From the NCBI RefSeq assembly GCF_034653275.1, contig NZ_JAYEES010000001.1, positions 1,054,001-1,118,000 on the forward strand: a stretch of DNA of 64,000 nucleotides. The letters run 5' to 3'. Shown in pieces: positions 53,942 to 63,269 of the stretch. The translations under genes and the position numbers were made by a program. Origin of the DNA: Nitrospirillum sp034653275 (GTDB taxonomy: Bacteria; Pseudomonadota; Alphaproteobacteria; Azospirillales; Azospirillaceae). The notes beneath the pieces are model-generated. The model searched no databases and had not been told where the DNA came from. It was given only the letters and a program-made list of their open reading frames with translations. Numbering within the stretch: position 1 is the stretch's first letter; each line of letters opens with the position of its first letter.

Positions 53942-55042
53942 TTAAAGGGGGGCATGGTCCAAATGTGGCAGGACGTGGCGGGCGAACAGGTCACATTCCC
54001 GCGCATGCGGATAGCCTGACAGGATGAAGGCCTCGATCCCCACGGCCTGATAGGCCCGCAGTTTGGCCAGCACCTGGTCCGGGTCGCCAACGATGGCGGC
54101 GCCGCAACCGGAACGGGCGCGGCCGATGCCGGTCCACAGGTTCTCCTCGACGTAGCCGTCGTTGTCCGAGGCCTCGCGCAGGCCCGCCTGCCGGCTGACA
54201 CCCAGCGAGGCGCTGTCCAGCGATTGTTTGCGGATGCGTTCCCCCTCCGCCGCGTCCAGGTGGGACAGCAGGCGGTCGGCCGCCACCCGCGCCTCCGCCT
54301 CCGTTTCGCGCACGACCACATGGACGCGGTAGCCGAAGCGCAGCGTGCGGCCGTGGCGGGCGGCGCGGGCCGACAGGTCGTCAACGATGGCCTTCACCTC
54401 GCCCAGGCGGTCCGGCCACATCAGGTAGACGTCCGCCCCCTTGGCCGCGGCCTCGCGCGCGTCATCCGACAGGCCGCCGAAATAGAACAGCGGCGCCTTG
54501 CCGCTGACGGGCCGCACGCGCGGCGGCTCCACGGCGACCTGATAGAATTCGCCCTTGAAGTCCACCGCCTCGCCATTCAACAGGCTGCGCAACAGGGCCA
54601 TCAGTTCCGTCGTGCGGGTGTAGCGGGCGGCGCTGGGCAGCGTCTCGCCGGGCATGTCGCTGGAAATGATGTTGATGCTGAGCCGCCCCTGCAGCATCTG
54701 GTCCAGCGTCGCCAATTGGCGAGCCAACTGCGGCGGCCACATCTCACCGCAGCGGATGGCCACCAGCAGCTTCAGGCGGCGCAGCAGCGGCGCCATGGCG
54801 GCCGCGAAGGCGGTGGTGTCGATGCCCAGGCTGTAGCCAGACGGCAGAAGGATGTTATCGTACCCGCCCTTCTCCGCCGTCAGTACGATGTTCCGACAAT
54901 GCTCGAAACTGGAAAGCAGGGCCGGATCGCGCACTCCCAGGAATTCGTAGTCGTCGTCGCAGAGGGCGGAAAACCAGCTCACCTCACAATGGGGAGCGGC
55001 TGACAACGACGTCTGGGAGGACGGGGATGTGGTGTTCGACAT
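53942..55042 (-). CDS. LLM-class FMN-dependent monooxygenase, SsuD-like
   Basis: A 366-residue luciferase-like (beta/alpha)8 monooxygenase of the alkanesulfonate monooxygenase branch, which uses reduced flavin to release sulfite from sulfonates. Family segments are GGYDNILLPSGYSLGIDTTAF, KLLVAIRCGEMWPPQLARQLATLDQMLQGRLSINIISSDMPGE, FYFGGLSDDAREAAAKGADVYLMWPD and the C-terminal GDPDQVLAKLRAYQAVGIEAFILSGYPHARECDLFARHVLPHL. It diverges from a TonB-dependent receptor across 307 bp. Substrate could be a sulfonate or another large organic substrate. Confidence 0.88.
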   Translation of the reverse strand: MSNTTSPSSQTSLSAAPHCEVSWFSALCDDDYEFLGVRDPALLSSFEHCRNIVLTAEKGGYDNILLPSGYSLGIDTTAFAAAMAPLLRRLKLLVAIRCGEMWPPQLARQLATLDQMLQGRLSINIISSDMPGETLPSAARYTRTTELMALLRSLLNGEAVDFKGEFYQVAVEPPRVRPVSGKAPLFYFGGLSDDAREAAAKGADVYLMWPDRLGEVKAIVDDLSARAARHGRTLRFGYRVHVVVRETEAEARVAADRLLSHLDAAEGERIRKQSLDSASLGVSRQAGLREASDNDGYVEENLWTGIGRARSGCGAAIVGDPDQVLAKLRAYQAVGIEAFILSGYPHARECDLFARHVLPHLDHAPL

Positions 55043-55349
55043 GGGGGCTCAGGCCTTTCCATCTGACGGGCATGTCCGGAAACGAAATAGTTAAGTATCT
55101 GAATATCAAGCGGAAACTTGATGTGGACGGGCCGGCGGGCCAATGTCCAGGCGCGCCCACTGTCCACCCCGCAGGCGCGGCTTTCAACTAATTTTTTGTG
55201 GGGAATGTTGCGCGTGCATACGCCAATTGTCCAAATTGGCGACGAAGTTCATTGACCGACCTAAATTGTCTGGCAAATATGCTCGTGAAAAATCACTAAT
55301 AAACACATCATTAGATGTTAATTAATGCCATGGAAGGGAAGTTCGAGGG
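55043..55349. other. Non-coding control region between monooxygenase and TonB receptor
   Basis: A 307-bp gap with no gene I can support. It becomes markedly AT-rich from about 55180 to 55330. It holds one perfect inverted repeat (55222-55240, listed separately) and presumably both divergent promoters; I cannot assign -35/-10 hexamers with confidence. Confidence 0.6.
55222..55240. promoter_or_regulatory. Perfect inverted repeat, candidate operator
   Basis: GCCAATT-GTCCA-AATTGGC: 7-bp arms, 5-bp spacer, 110 bp upstream of the TonB receptor start and 180 bp from the monooxygenase start. A dimeric repressor such as the nearby TetR protein is a candidate binder, by inference only. Confidence 0.5.
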
Positions 55350-57727
55350 ATGAAGACCATCAACGGGGCCACCATCGGACAGTCAGGTAAAGCACGTTTG
55401 TCATACCGCCTGCTGGCCACCGCCGCCCTGGCGCTGTCCCTGGCGGGCGCGGCCCACGCGGCGGAGGCCACGTCCACAGACGACGACGCGCTGACCGAGA
55501 TCATCGTGACGGCGCAGAAGCGGGGGAAAACCTGACCTCCGTTCCCGTCGCGATGTCGGTGGTGACGGGCGACGCCCTGGCCCATGCCGGCGTCAGCACC
55601 TCGGAATCCCTGCCCAACCTGGTGCCGGGCGTGACCTTCCGCAAAGGCACCACCAACAAGAACTCCGCCCTCAACATCCGCGGCATCGGCACCCTGTCGT
55701 TCAGCTCGGGCGCCGAGCCCAGCGTGTCCACCGTGGTGGACGGCGTGGTCTACGCCCGCTCCGGCATGGCGGTGACCGACTTGCTGGACATCGACCGGGT
55801 GGAGGTGCTGCGCGGGCCCCAGGGCACGCTGTTCGGCAAGAACGCCTCGGCCGGCGTCATCAACATCGTGACGGCGGATCCCAAGGCCAGATTCGGCGGC
55901 TATGCCGAGGCGTCCGGCGCCGACAATGGCGAGGTGCGGCTGCGCAGCAGCATCTCCACCCCCATCAGCAGCGACCTGGTGGCCCAGCTGGCGGCCTTCT
56001 ACGGCCATGCCGACGGCAATGGCCGCAACGTCCACAACGGCCACGACATCAACGGCTATGACCACAAGGGCGCCCGGGCCAAGCTGCAGTGGACGCCCAC
56101 CGACGCGGTCAAGGTGACCTTCATCGGCGACTATGCCGAGGCGGACGACAATTGCTGCGCCGAATCCATCCAGATCATTTCCAACAGCGCCGCCAACGTG
56201 CGCGGCCTGATCCCGGCCTTGTCGCCCGTGTATCCGTCGGCCACCAACAAGGACATCAACAACGACGTTGATCCCCGCACCAAGGATCGCAACTTCGGCG
56301 CTTCCGTCCAGGTGGACTGGGCGCTGCCGGCGGGCACCGTCACCTCCATTTCCGCCTGGCGCGGCTGGCACAATGTGGAAACGCGGGATGGCGACTTCAC
56401 CGCCAGCTACCCGGCCTACGTGGCATCGTCCGTGCCCGGCGGCAGCACCAGCCTGTCCGACCACGGCTACGTCGACCTGAACCAGTATTCGCAGGAACTG
56501 CGTTACGCCTCCGACCTGGGTGGCCGCTTCGATTATGTCGGCGGGTTCTTCTTCTTCCACACCGACACCAAGGAACGCTTCACCCGCTCGGACGTCACCT
56601 GCACCGCCTCCACCCTGGCGGCGCTGGGCAATGGCAACATCCCCTGCGCGTCCGGCAGTTCCACCTACGGCCGCGCCTCCGGCACGGCGGTGGACAGCGT
56701 GACCACCAACAACGAGGCGCTGTTCGGCCAGGGCACCTATCACATCACCGATGATTTCCGCCTGACCTTCGGCGGCCGCCTGACGCATGACGAGCTGGAC
56801 TACACCTTCCAGCGCGTGGCCACGGCCACGGGGTTCGCCGGCATCGGCGCCAGCTTCGCCAGCGCCAACAACTACAGCCGCAACGACGCCTCGGCCAAGG
56901 CGGGCGTGCAGTACGACCTGGCCCCCAACACCATGGCCTACTTCACCTATTCCCAGGGCTACAAGGGGCCAGCCTACAACATCTTCTTCAACATGGCGGC
57001 CAACAACACCGGCCGCCTGTCGCCGGAAACCTCCAACGCCTATGAGGCGGGGCTGAAGACCTCCGCCCTGGACAACAAGGTGGTGGCCAGCCTGGCGCTG
57101 TTCCGCGACGACATCGACGGCTTCCAGACCAACAGCTTCACCAACATCAACGGTGCCGTGGTCAGCACCCTGGTCAACGCCGGCACGGTACGCACGCAGG
57201 GCGTGGAGCTCGATTTCCTGACGCGGCCCCTGCCCGGCATGACCTTGAACGGCGGCGCGTCCTACACCGATGCCACCATCGTGCGGTTCGCCTGCCCCAT
57301 CGGCGCACCGGCCACCTGCTCCTACCCCAATGGCAAGGTCCTGCCCTATGCCCCCAAGTGGAAGCTGACGGCGGACGCGGCCTATAAGCTGCCCCTGCCG
57401 GACAGCGTGCCCGTGGGCATCACCATCGACACCAGCTATTCCTGGCGGTCGGACCAGCAGATGGACATCGGCGAATCCCCGGCCACCATCCAGAAGGCCT
57501 ATGGGATCTGGAATTTGGGTGTGGATTTCGCCGCCCCCGAGGATCGCTTCGTCGTCCGCCTGTACGCCCAGAACCTGCTGAACCAGTTCTATACGGTCTC
57601 CAAGGTGCCGGACAGCGCCACCAGCGTGGTCAACGGCGTGGCCGTGCCCTCCACCACCTATGTCCGCCTGGGCGTGCCGCGCGATGCCCAGCGCATCCTG
57701 GGCCTGGGTATCCGAACGAAGTTCTGA
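55350..57727 (+). pseudogene. TonB-dependent receptor, frame broken by one-base deletion in a G tract
   Basis: The first 61 codons (55350-55535) give a signal peptide (LLATAALALSLAGAAHA) and TonB box TEIIVTAQKRGK, then a premature stop. The rest reads in another frame: SVPVAMSVVTGDALAHAG, plug motifs LNIRGIGTLSFSSGAEPSVSTVVDG and VEVLRGPQGTLFGKNASAGVINIVT, and a barrel ending RILGLGIRTKF. At 55522-55526 there are five G; six would read KRGENLTSVPVAMS and restore one 792-residue receptor. Sequencing error or recent lesion cannot be told apart. It is followed by an MFS gene 3 bp away. Type is like Sphingomonas/Caulobacter catabolic receptors. Confidence 0.88.
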
Positions 57728-57730
57728 GGC

Positions 57731-59029
57731 ATGGGCATGACGACGCAGACCGACACCGGCCCGGCCGCTTCGACCGGAGTCTCCGCGGAGATCCCCGCCG
57801 CGGCGGCCCGCCGCCCCTTGGGCTGGGCGCCCTGGCTGGTGCTGGCCTGCGTCTTCGCCGCCACGGCCCTGAACTACGCCGACCGGCAAAGCATGGCTCT
57901 GCTGAAGCCCTTGATCGACGCCGATCTGGGCTGGGCGCCGGAGGACTACGGCCTGGTCATGACCGCGTTCCAGGCCGCCGGCATGCTGGCCTTGGTCGGG
58001 GCCGGCTGGTTCATCGACAAGGTGGGCCTGCGCTGGGGCTATCCCCTGGCGGTGGCGGCGTGGAGCCTGGCGGCCATGGCCCACGCCGGCGCCCGCACCA
58101 CCGGGCAGTTCCTGGCCTGCCGCCTGGCCCTGGGCGTGGCGGAGGCCGCCAACACCCCGGCGGCGGCCAAGGCGGTGGCGCGCTGGTTCCCGGCCGATCG
58201 CCGCTCCATCGCCATCGGCCTGATGAACGCCGCCCCCAACGTGGGCGCGGTGCTGACGCCCCTGGCCCTGCCCTGGCTGGCGCTGGAATGGGGCTGGCAC
58301 GTCACCTTCATCATCACCGGGGCCGCCGGCGTGGTCTGGCTGGGGGCGTGGTTCCTGCTGCCGTCGCGGCCGACGGCCCAGGCTGTCCCGTCGGTGGCAG
58401 CGGAGGGGCAGCCGGCCTGGCCGTGGCGGCGCCTGCTGACCGACCGCCACTGCTGGGCGGTGGCGGGCGCCAAGTTCCTGACCGACCCGGTCTGGTGGTT
58501 CATGCTGCTGTGGATGCCGGATTTCTTCCATCAGCGCTTCGACCTCGACATGCGCCACATCGGGGCGCCGGTGGCCACCGTTTACGCCCTGGCCACTGTG
58601 GGCGCGCTGCTGGGCGGCATCGTGCCGGCGCGCCTGCTCGCGGCGGGCGTGTCGCCCAGCCGGGCGCGCTGGATACCCATGGCGGCCTCCGCCGTGCTGG
58701 TCCTACCCCTGCCGCTGGCGCTCTGGGCGGACAGCCCCTGGCCGGCGGTGCTGCTGGTGGGCCTGGTGTTGGCGGCGCACCAGGGGTTCTCCACCAACGT
58801 TTTCGCCCTGGCGGCCGATGCCTTCCCCGTCCGCATGGTGGGCACGGCCATCGGCGTCGGCGCCTTCTGCGGCAACCTGGGCGGCGTGCTGATCCTGCAG
58901 GCCACCAGTCGGCTGTCGGCCCGCGGCGGCTATCACCCGCTGTTCATCTATTGCGCGGTGGCCTACGGCCTGGCCCTCCTGCTGGTGCGGACCCTGATCC
59001 CGCGCGTGCGGGTGGCGGAGGGGGGATGA
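57731..59029 (+). CDS. MFS transporter (ACS/hexuronate-type)
   Basis: A 432-residue twelve-helix major facilitator. LACVFAATALNYADRQSMALLKPLIDADLGW with a YxDR motif is typical of anion:cation symporters (ACS family), as are FLACRLALGVAEAANTPAAAKAVARWFPADRRSIAIGLMNAAPNVGAVL and the C-terminal half FSTNVFALAADAFPVRMVGTAIGVGAF. It starts 3 bp after the TonB receptor stop, so they are one transcript: outer-membrane receptor and inner-membrane importer for the same compound, likely an organic acid. Confidence 0.88.
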   Translation: MGMTTQTDTGPAASTGVSAEIPAAAARRPLGWAPWLVLACVFAATALNYADRQSMALLKPLIDADLGWAPEDYGLVMTAFQAAGMLALVGAGWFIDKVGLRWGYPLAVAAWSLAAMAHAGARTTGQFLACRLALGVAEAANTPAAAKAVARWFPADRRSIAIGLMNAAPNVGAVLTPLALPWLALEWGWHVTFIITGAAGVVWLGAWFLLPSRPTAQAVPSVAAEGQPAWPWRRLLTDRHCWAVAGAKFLTDPVWWFMLLWMPDFFHQRFDLDMRHIGAPVATVYALATVGALLGGIVPARLLAAGVSPSRARWIPMAASAVLVLPLPLALWADSPWPAVLLVGLVLAAHQGFSTNVFALAADAFPVRMVGTAIGVGAFCGNLGGVLILQATSRLSARGGYHPLFIYCAVAYGLALLLVRTLIPRVRVAEGG

Positions 59030-59196
59030 CCTATCCGCCCTATCGATGATGACGCATGGGTTTTATCGATTTTCCTTTTACCCCCGCCCGCCGGTCTAAT
59101 GCGGCCCGAAGACGGGAGGATTAGAAACGCCAGCGCACCCTGGGACAACCAGGGCGGTCCCGTCATCCGCATTGGTCAAGGACAGGAACCGGCAGC

Positions 59197-59973
59197 ATGG
59201 CCCGCACCTTCATCGACATCTCCGTCACCCTCGACAATGACGTGGTGGCCGACCCGCCCTTCATGCGTCCGCACATCGAGTACCAGACGCACAAGGACAC
59301 GCTGCATGAGCTGACGGTGTTCTTCCCCGAACTGGACCCCAATGACATGCCGGACGCGGAGTTCGCGGCGGCCGAGACCGTGCGCCTGTCCACCCACAAC
59401 GGCACCCATCTGGACGCGCCCTGGCACTATGCCAGCACCATGAACAAGGGGGAGCGGGCGATCACCATCGATGAGGTGCCGCTGGAATGGTGCTTCAACC
59501 CCGGGGTCAAGCTGGACTTCCGCCACCTGCCCGACGGCCACGTCGTCAGCGCCGCCGAGGTGGAGGCCGAGTTGGCCCGCGTCGGCCATATCCTGCGGCC
59601 CCTGGACATCGTACTGGTCAACACCCGGGCCGGATCCCGCTATGGCCATGGCGACTTCCTGGGCGCCGGTTGCGGCATGGGGCGGGAGGCGACGCTGTAC
59701 CTGACGGAACGCGGCGTTCGCGTCACCGGCACCGACGCGTGGAGCTGGGACGCCCCCTTCCCCCACACCGCCAAGAAGTTCGCCGAGACTAAGGACGTCG
59801 GCCTGATCTGGGAGGGGCATAAAGCCGGCCGCGACATCGGCTATTGCCACCTGGAGAAGCTCCATAACCTTGAGGCCCTGCCCGCCACCGGCTTCACCGT
59901 CAGCTGCTTCCCCGCCAAGATCAAGGGGGCCTCGGCCGGCTGGACACGGGCGGTGGCCATCATCGACGCGTGA
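59197..59973 (+). CDS. Cyclase-family metal-dependent hydrolase
   Basis: A 258-residue protein of the kynurenine formamidase/cyclase fold. Metal motif STHNGTHLDAPWHY (HxGTHxDxPxH), N-terminal FIDISVTLDNDVVADPPF, and GTDAWSWDAPFPHTAKKFAETKDVGLIWEGH. It is longer than KynB (258 against 214) and belongs to a different branch, so it likely hydrolyses another amide or lactone. It follows the MFS gene after a 167-bp gap on the same strand and may process the imported compound. Confidence 0.85.
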   Translation: MARTFIDISVTLDNDVVADPPFMRPHIEYQTHKDTLHELTVFFPELDPNDMPDAEFAAAETVRLSTHNGTHLDAPWHYASTMNKGERAITIDEVPLEWCFNPGVKLDFRHLPDGHVVSAAEVEAELARVGHILRPLDIVLVNTRAGSRYGHGDFLGAGCGMGREATLYLTERGVRVTGTDAWSWDAPFPHTAKKFAETKDVGLIWEGHKAGRDIGYCHLEKLHNLEALPATGFTVSCFPAKIKGASAGWTRAVAIIDA

Positions 59974-60015
59974 AACTTGCTTGCCGTGATTGCGCCCCTG
60001 CCCCCAATTCGCGCT

Positions 60016-60819
60016 TCATGAGCTGAGGTAGCGGCTGGGCGGCACGCCCAGCAGGCGCTTGAACATGCTGGTGAAGGCGGCGGGGCTGTCATAGCCCAAA
60101 TCGAGCGCCACCGTGGTCACCGGCTCCCCCGCCGCCAGCCGGGGCAAGGCCGCGAACAGACAGGCCTGCTGGCGCCAAACGGCGAAGCTGAGGCCGGTTT
60201 CGCGCCGGAACTGACGGGTGAAGGCCCGGCGGCTCATGCCCAGATCACTGGCCCAGCCGTCAATGGTGGCGTGCGGGTCGGGATCGGTCACGAAGGCGCG
60301 GCAGCGGGCCGCCAGCCGCGTGTCGGTGGGCAGCGGCATGGACAACGGCAGCACGGGCAGCGACGCCAGCTCATGCAGCAGCAGGGCCATGATCATTCCC
60401 CCGCGGCTGTCCGCAGGCGCGTCGCCCACCGGCAGATCCACCGCCTCCATCAACAGGGCGTGCGCTAGGGGGGTGACGCCCACCACCTGGCAGCGTTCGC
60501 CCCCAGGGTCCAGCGTGTCGGGACCGCGCGCCGCCGGCAGCACGGCCGGATCGATGTACAGGCTGCGCATGGCGGCCGGGCCCACCACCACCGCCACCTC
60601 ATGGACCACGCCGGCCGGGATCCACACGGCCCGCTCCGCCGGGACCATCCACGACCCTTGTGCGGTCGCCACCGTCATGACGCCCCGGATGCCGTAGAGC
60701 AGCTGGCAGCGCCGATGATGGTGGGGCGGCAGCACATGCCCAGGCGGATAATCGTTGCCCAGCGCGAAGACCGGCTGCGGCGCCGTCTCGTAAACCTGGG
60801 AACGGACATTGCGGACCAT
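60016..60819 (-). CDS. AraC-family regulator with N-terminal cupin
   Basis: A 267-residue regulator: N-terminal cupin sensor (GNDYPPGHVLPPHHHRRCQLLYGIRGVMTVATAQGSWMVPAERAVWIPAGVVHEV) and a C-terminal double HTH (IDGWASDLGMSRRAFTRQFRRETGLSF ... PVTTVALDLGYDSPAAFTSMFKRLLGVPPSRYL). It resembles NimR-type regulators of efflux pumps. The start at 60819 follows GGGAGAG. It diverges from the Fsr-type efflux gene, its probable target, with a 14-bp palindrome in the gap. Confidence 0.9.
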   Translation of the reverse strand: MVRNVRSQVYETAPQPVFALGNDYPPGHVLPPHHHRRCQLLYGIRGVMTVATAQGSWMVPAERAVWIPAGVVHEVAVVVGPAAMRSLYIDPAVLPAARGPDTLDPGGERCQVVGVTPLAHALLMEAVDLPVGDAPADSRGGMIMALLLHELASLPVLPLSMPLPTDTRLAARCRAFVTDPDPHATIDGWASDLGMSRRAFTRQFRRETGLSFAVWRQQACLFAALPRLAAGEPVTTVALDLGYDSPAAFTSMFKRLLGVPPSRYLSS

Positions 60820-60920
60820 GGACGTGTCTCTCCCTGCTGGCCCAGTCCCGCAATAGTTTGGCCTAAAGACGAAAGCAGGCCGCCAGCACGCGCGCTAGCT
60901 TGTCCATCGGCCGCCGGAAT

Positions 60921-60934
60921 GCAAGATCTCTTGC
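60921..60934. promoter_or_regulatory. Palindrome between araC and fsr, candidate operator
   Basis: GCAAGA-TC-TCTTGC, a perfect 14-bp palindrome in the divergent gap, 102 bp from the regulator start and 70 bp before the assigned fsr start. Confidence 0.45.
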
Positions 60935-61003
60935 AAGGGGGGCCGGTTGGGAAACCGGAAGGTCGCGGCGTCACGCGGCCCCAATGCGGCGGGAGTGTCA
61001 CCG

Positions 61004-62269
61004 GTGAGTCAGGCTGAAAGCGTGGGTGCGGCGGCACCATCCCCCATGGGGCAAACGGCCATGGGTGAGATCGGGGCCAAGGCCGGCGGCACCGTGTTCT
61101 CGGTGCTGGGGGCCATCAGCTTCTGCCATTTGTTGAACGATATGATGCAGTCCATGCTGCCGGCGATATACCCCATCCTGAAGGGCAGCTTCGACCTCAG
61201 CTTCAGCCAGGTGGGCCTGGTGACCCTGGTCTACCAGATCACCGCCTCGCTGCTACAGCCCTTGATCGGCCTCTACACCGACGCCAAGCCCAAGCCCTAT
61301 TCCCTGTCCATCGGCATGGGCTTCACCCTGGTGGGCCTGGTGCTGCTGGCCACGGCGCCCAGCTTCCCGCTGGTGCTGGCGGCGGCGGCCCTGGTGGGCA
61401 CGGGCTCGTCCGTCTTCCACCCGGAATCCTCGCGCGTGGCGCGCATGGCCTCGGGCGGGCGCCATGGGCTGGCCCAGTCGCTGTTCCAGGTGGGCGGCAA
61501 CGCCGGTTCGGCCCTGGGGCCCCTGCTGGCCGCCTTCATCATCGTGCCGCACGGCCGGGGCAGCATCGCCTGGTTCTCCCTGGCGGCGCTTCTGGGCATG
61601 ATCGTCCTAGCCAACATCGGCCTGTGGTACAAGCGTAACGCCAAGCCCAAGGCGGCCAAGACGGTGAAGGAGGATCTGACCGGCCTGACGCCGCGCCAGG
61701 TCAGCCTGGCCTTCGTCATCCTGCTGGTGCTGATCTTTTCCAAGTATGTCTACCTGGCCAGCATCACCAGCTACTTCACCTTCTATCTCATCCAGACCTT
61801 CGGCCTGTCGGTGAAGGCGGCGCAGTTGCACCTGTTCATCTTCCTGGGCGCCGCGGCGGTCGGCACCATCGCCGGCGGCCCCATCGGTGACCGCTTCGGG
61901 CGCAAGCACGTCATCTGGTGGTCCATCCTGGGCGTGCTGCCCTTCACCCTGGCCCTGCCTTACGCCAACCTGTTTTGGACCAGCGTGCTGAGCGGCGTCA
62001 TCGGCGTCTGCCTGGCCTCCGCCTTTCCGGCCATCGTCGTCTATGCCCAGGAGTTGATGCCGGGCAAGGTCGGCACCGTGGCCGGCCTGTTCTTCGGCCT
62101 GGCCTTCGGCGTGGCGGGCGTGGCGGCGGCGGCCCTGGGCTGGCTGGCGGACCTGACCAGCATCACCACCGTCTACAAAGTCTGCGCCTACCTGCCGGCC
62201 CTGGGCATCCTGACGGTGTTCCTGCCGGACATCGAAAGCGCGATGCGGCGAGGGCGCCGGGCGGGGTGA
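61004..62269 (+). CDS. fsr: Fosmidomycin-resistance-type MFS efflux protein
   Basis: A 421-residue twelve-helix MFS exporter, closely matching E. coli Fsr in motifs: FSVLGAISFCHLLNDMMQSMLPAIYPILK, GSSVFHPESSRVARMASGGRHGLAQSLFQVGGNAGSALGPLLAAFI and GDRFGRKHVIWWSILGVLP. The start is uncertain: GTG 61004 has GGGAG eight bases upstream; TTG 60947 and ATG 61046 or 61061 are other options. It exports small toxic compounds and diverges from an AraC-type regulator. Confidence 0.9.
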   Translation: MSQAESVGAAAPSPMGQTAMGEIGAKAGGTVFSVLGAISFCHLLNDMMQSMLPAIYPILKGSFDLSFSQVGLVTLVYQITASLLQPLIGLYTDAKPKPYSLSIGMGFTLVGLVLLATAPSFPLVLAAAALVGTGSSVFHPESSRVARMASGGRHGLAQSLFQVGGNAGSALGPLLAAFIIVPHGRGSIAWFSLAALLGMIVLANIGLWYKRNAKPKAAKTVKEDLTGLTPRQVSLAFVILLVLIFSKYVYLASITSYFTFYLIQTFGLSVKAAQLHLFIFLGAAAVGTIAGGPIGDRFGRKHVIWWSILGVLPFTLALPYANLFWTSVLSGVIGVCLASAFPAIVVYAQELMPGKVGTVAGLFFGLAFGVAGVAAAALGWLADLTSITTVYKVCAYLPALGILTVFLPDIESAMRRGRRAG

Positions 62270-62273
62270 GGAA

Positions 62274-62744
62274 TCACAGTGTCTTGGCGCGCTCCATGAA
62301 ATAGTCTTCGCCCTCATAGAGATAAATGGCCTTATCACCGCCCAAAAACAAAACTCGACCAACAGGCCCCTTGTCACAGGCAAGCCGCGCATCGGTAACC
62401 GGGCCCTTCTGAGGAATAAGGTTCTTGGCGCTCTTGGGTAAGTTGGTGCCAAAGAGTTTCATGACCTGGTCACCGGGTATGGCCCGGTTGGGATAAGAGG
62501 CGTTGGTACAGGTGATTGAGAAGGGGTCCGTGAACGACGTCGGGGCCAAGATGAGTTTGGTGCCCACTTCCTCCGGCCGGCGGGCAGCGCAGTCCTTGCA
62601 CAGGACTTTCGTGACTGTCCAGGTCCCGAACATTTCGGGGGCGCCTTGAGGATTTCCCATCGGAATGGTGTCTACATCCACGGCCGCGTGGCCGACCGAT
62701 GCTGAAATGCCGACAAGAAAAGCGATCGTGAGCGCGAGCTTCAT
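62274..62744 (-). CDS. Secreted small protein, candidate immunity partner of the amidase
   Basis: A 156-residue protein with a clean signal peptide (MKLALTIAFLVGISASVGHA). The mature part has four Cys (KVLCKDCAA, SITCTNA, RLACDKG) and strand-rich FGTWTVTKVLC, KLILAPTSFTDPFSI, VLFLGGDKAIYLYEG. Its ATG overlaps the stop of the leaderless amidase gene (ATGA). A periplasmic protein coupled to a leaderless peptidoglycan amidase is the arrangement of type VI effector/immunity pairs. Base composition is lower in GC than the flanks. I recognise no named family. Confidence 0.65.
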   Translation of the reverse strand: MKLALTIAFLVGISASVGHAAVDVDTIPMGNPQGAPEMFGTWTVTKVLCKDCAARRPEEVGTKLILAPTSFTDPFSITCTNASYPNRAIPGDQVMKLFGTNLPKSAKNLIPQKGPVTDARLACDKGPVGRVLFLGGDKAIYLYEGEDYFMERAKTL

Positions 62745-63190
62745 TGCATAGGTCCTATGTAGCGGTAGAATTCCTTTGTCCGGGGCCACCACCAAGTGTC
62801 GGGCACATGAACCCTCCCGACGCCGCTGCTTTGCATACCGATAAACTCGGAAGCGGACACCATTATGGCAACGTGTCCCGGGTAATTCCGCTTATGGCCT
62901 TTCTTGACCTCATAGGGCACTGGGCCCGGTGGGAAATAAACGATGTCGCCAGCTTCCGGTGCGCCCAGCACCGGCTGGAAGCGAAGGCGGTCCGCAGCGA
63001 TGGCGCCGGACGCTTCGCGTTCGAAGTGCGGATTAACGGTCCTGATGACAAGCCACACGAAGTAGGAACAGTCGAAGGCCTGATCGGAAACGGGAGGGCT
63101 GGCATATCGCGCGCCCGCGTACGTGATGAGGAAGTTCTCCGCTGAGGCGGCTAGCTTGGCCCCGGTGGACGGTGGCAGCATCTGATCCAT
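62741..63190 (-). CDS. NlpC/P60-like amidase without signal peptide, candidate T6SS effector (Tae-like)
   Basis: A 149-residue cysteine amidase. Catalytic Cys41 lies in AFDCSYFVWLVI and His106 in YPGHVAIMV; GDIVYFPPG matches the strand between them. The protein ends shortly after RVHVPDTWWWPRTKEFYRYI, so it is a bare catalytic domain like Tae1/Tse1 (~150 residues). No signal peptide is visible from the ATG at 63190; the earlier in-frame Met at 63271 lies in a terminator and is rejected. The partner gene overlaps it. No T6SS genes are in view, so delivery is inferred. Confidence 0.7.
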   Translation of the reverse strand: MDQMLPPSTGAKLAASAENFLITYAGARYASPPVSDQAFDCSYFVWLVIRTVNPHFEREASGAIAADRLRFQPVLGAPEAGDIVYFPPGPVPYEVKKGHKRNYPGHVAIMVSASEFIGMQSSGVGRVHVPDTWWWPRTKEFYRYIGPMQ

Positions 63191-63269
63191 AGCGTTTTCA
63201 CGATGGGCGGTTGATCCAGGCGGCAGCAATGGTTGTATTAATGGCGCCGTCTTCAAGGGAACCGCCATC

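Noticed and set aside
55322..58558. A 1078-codon open frame on the minus strand opposite the TonB receptor and MFS gene
   Set aside because: Low-complexity Gly/His/Val/Arg sequence, antisense to two genes with clear family motifs.
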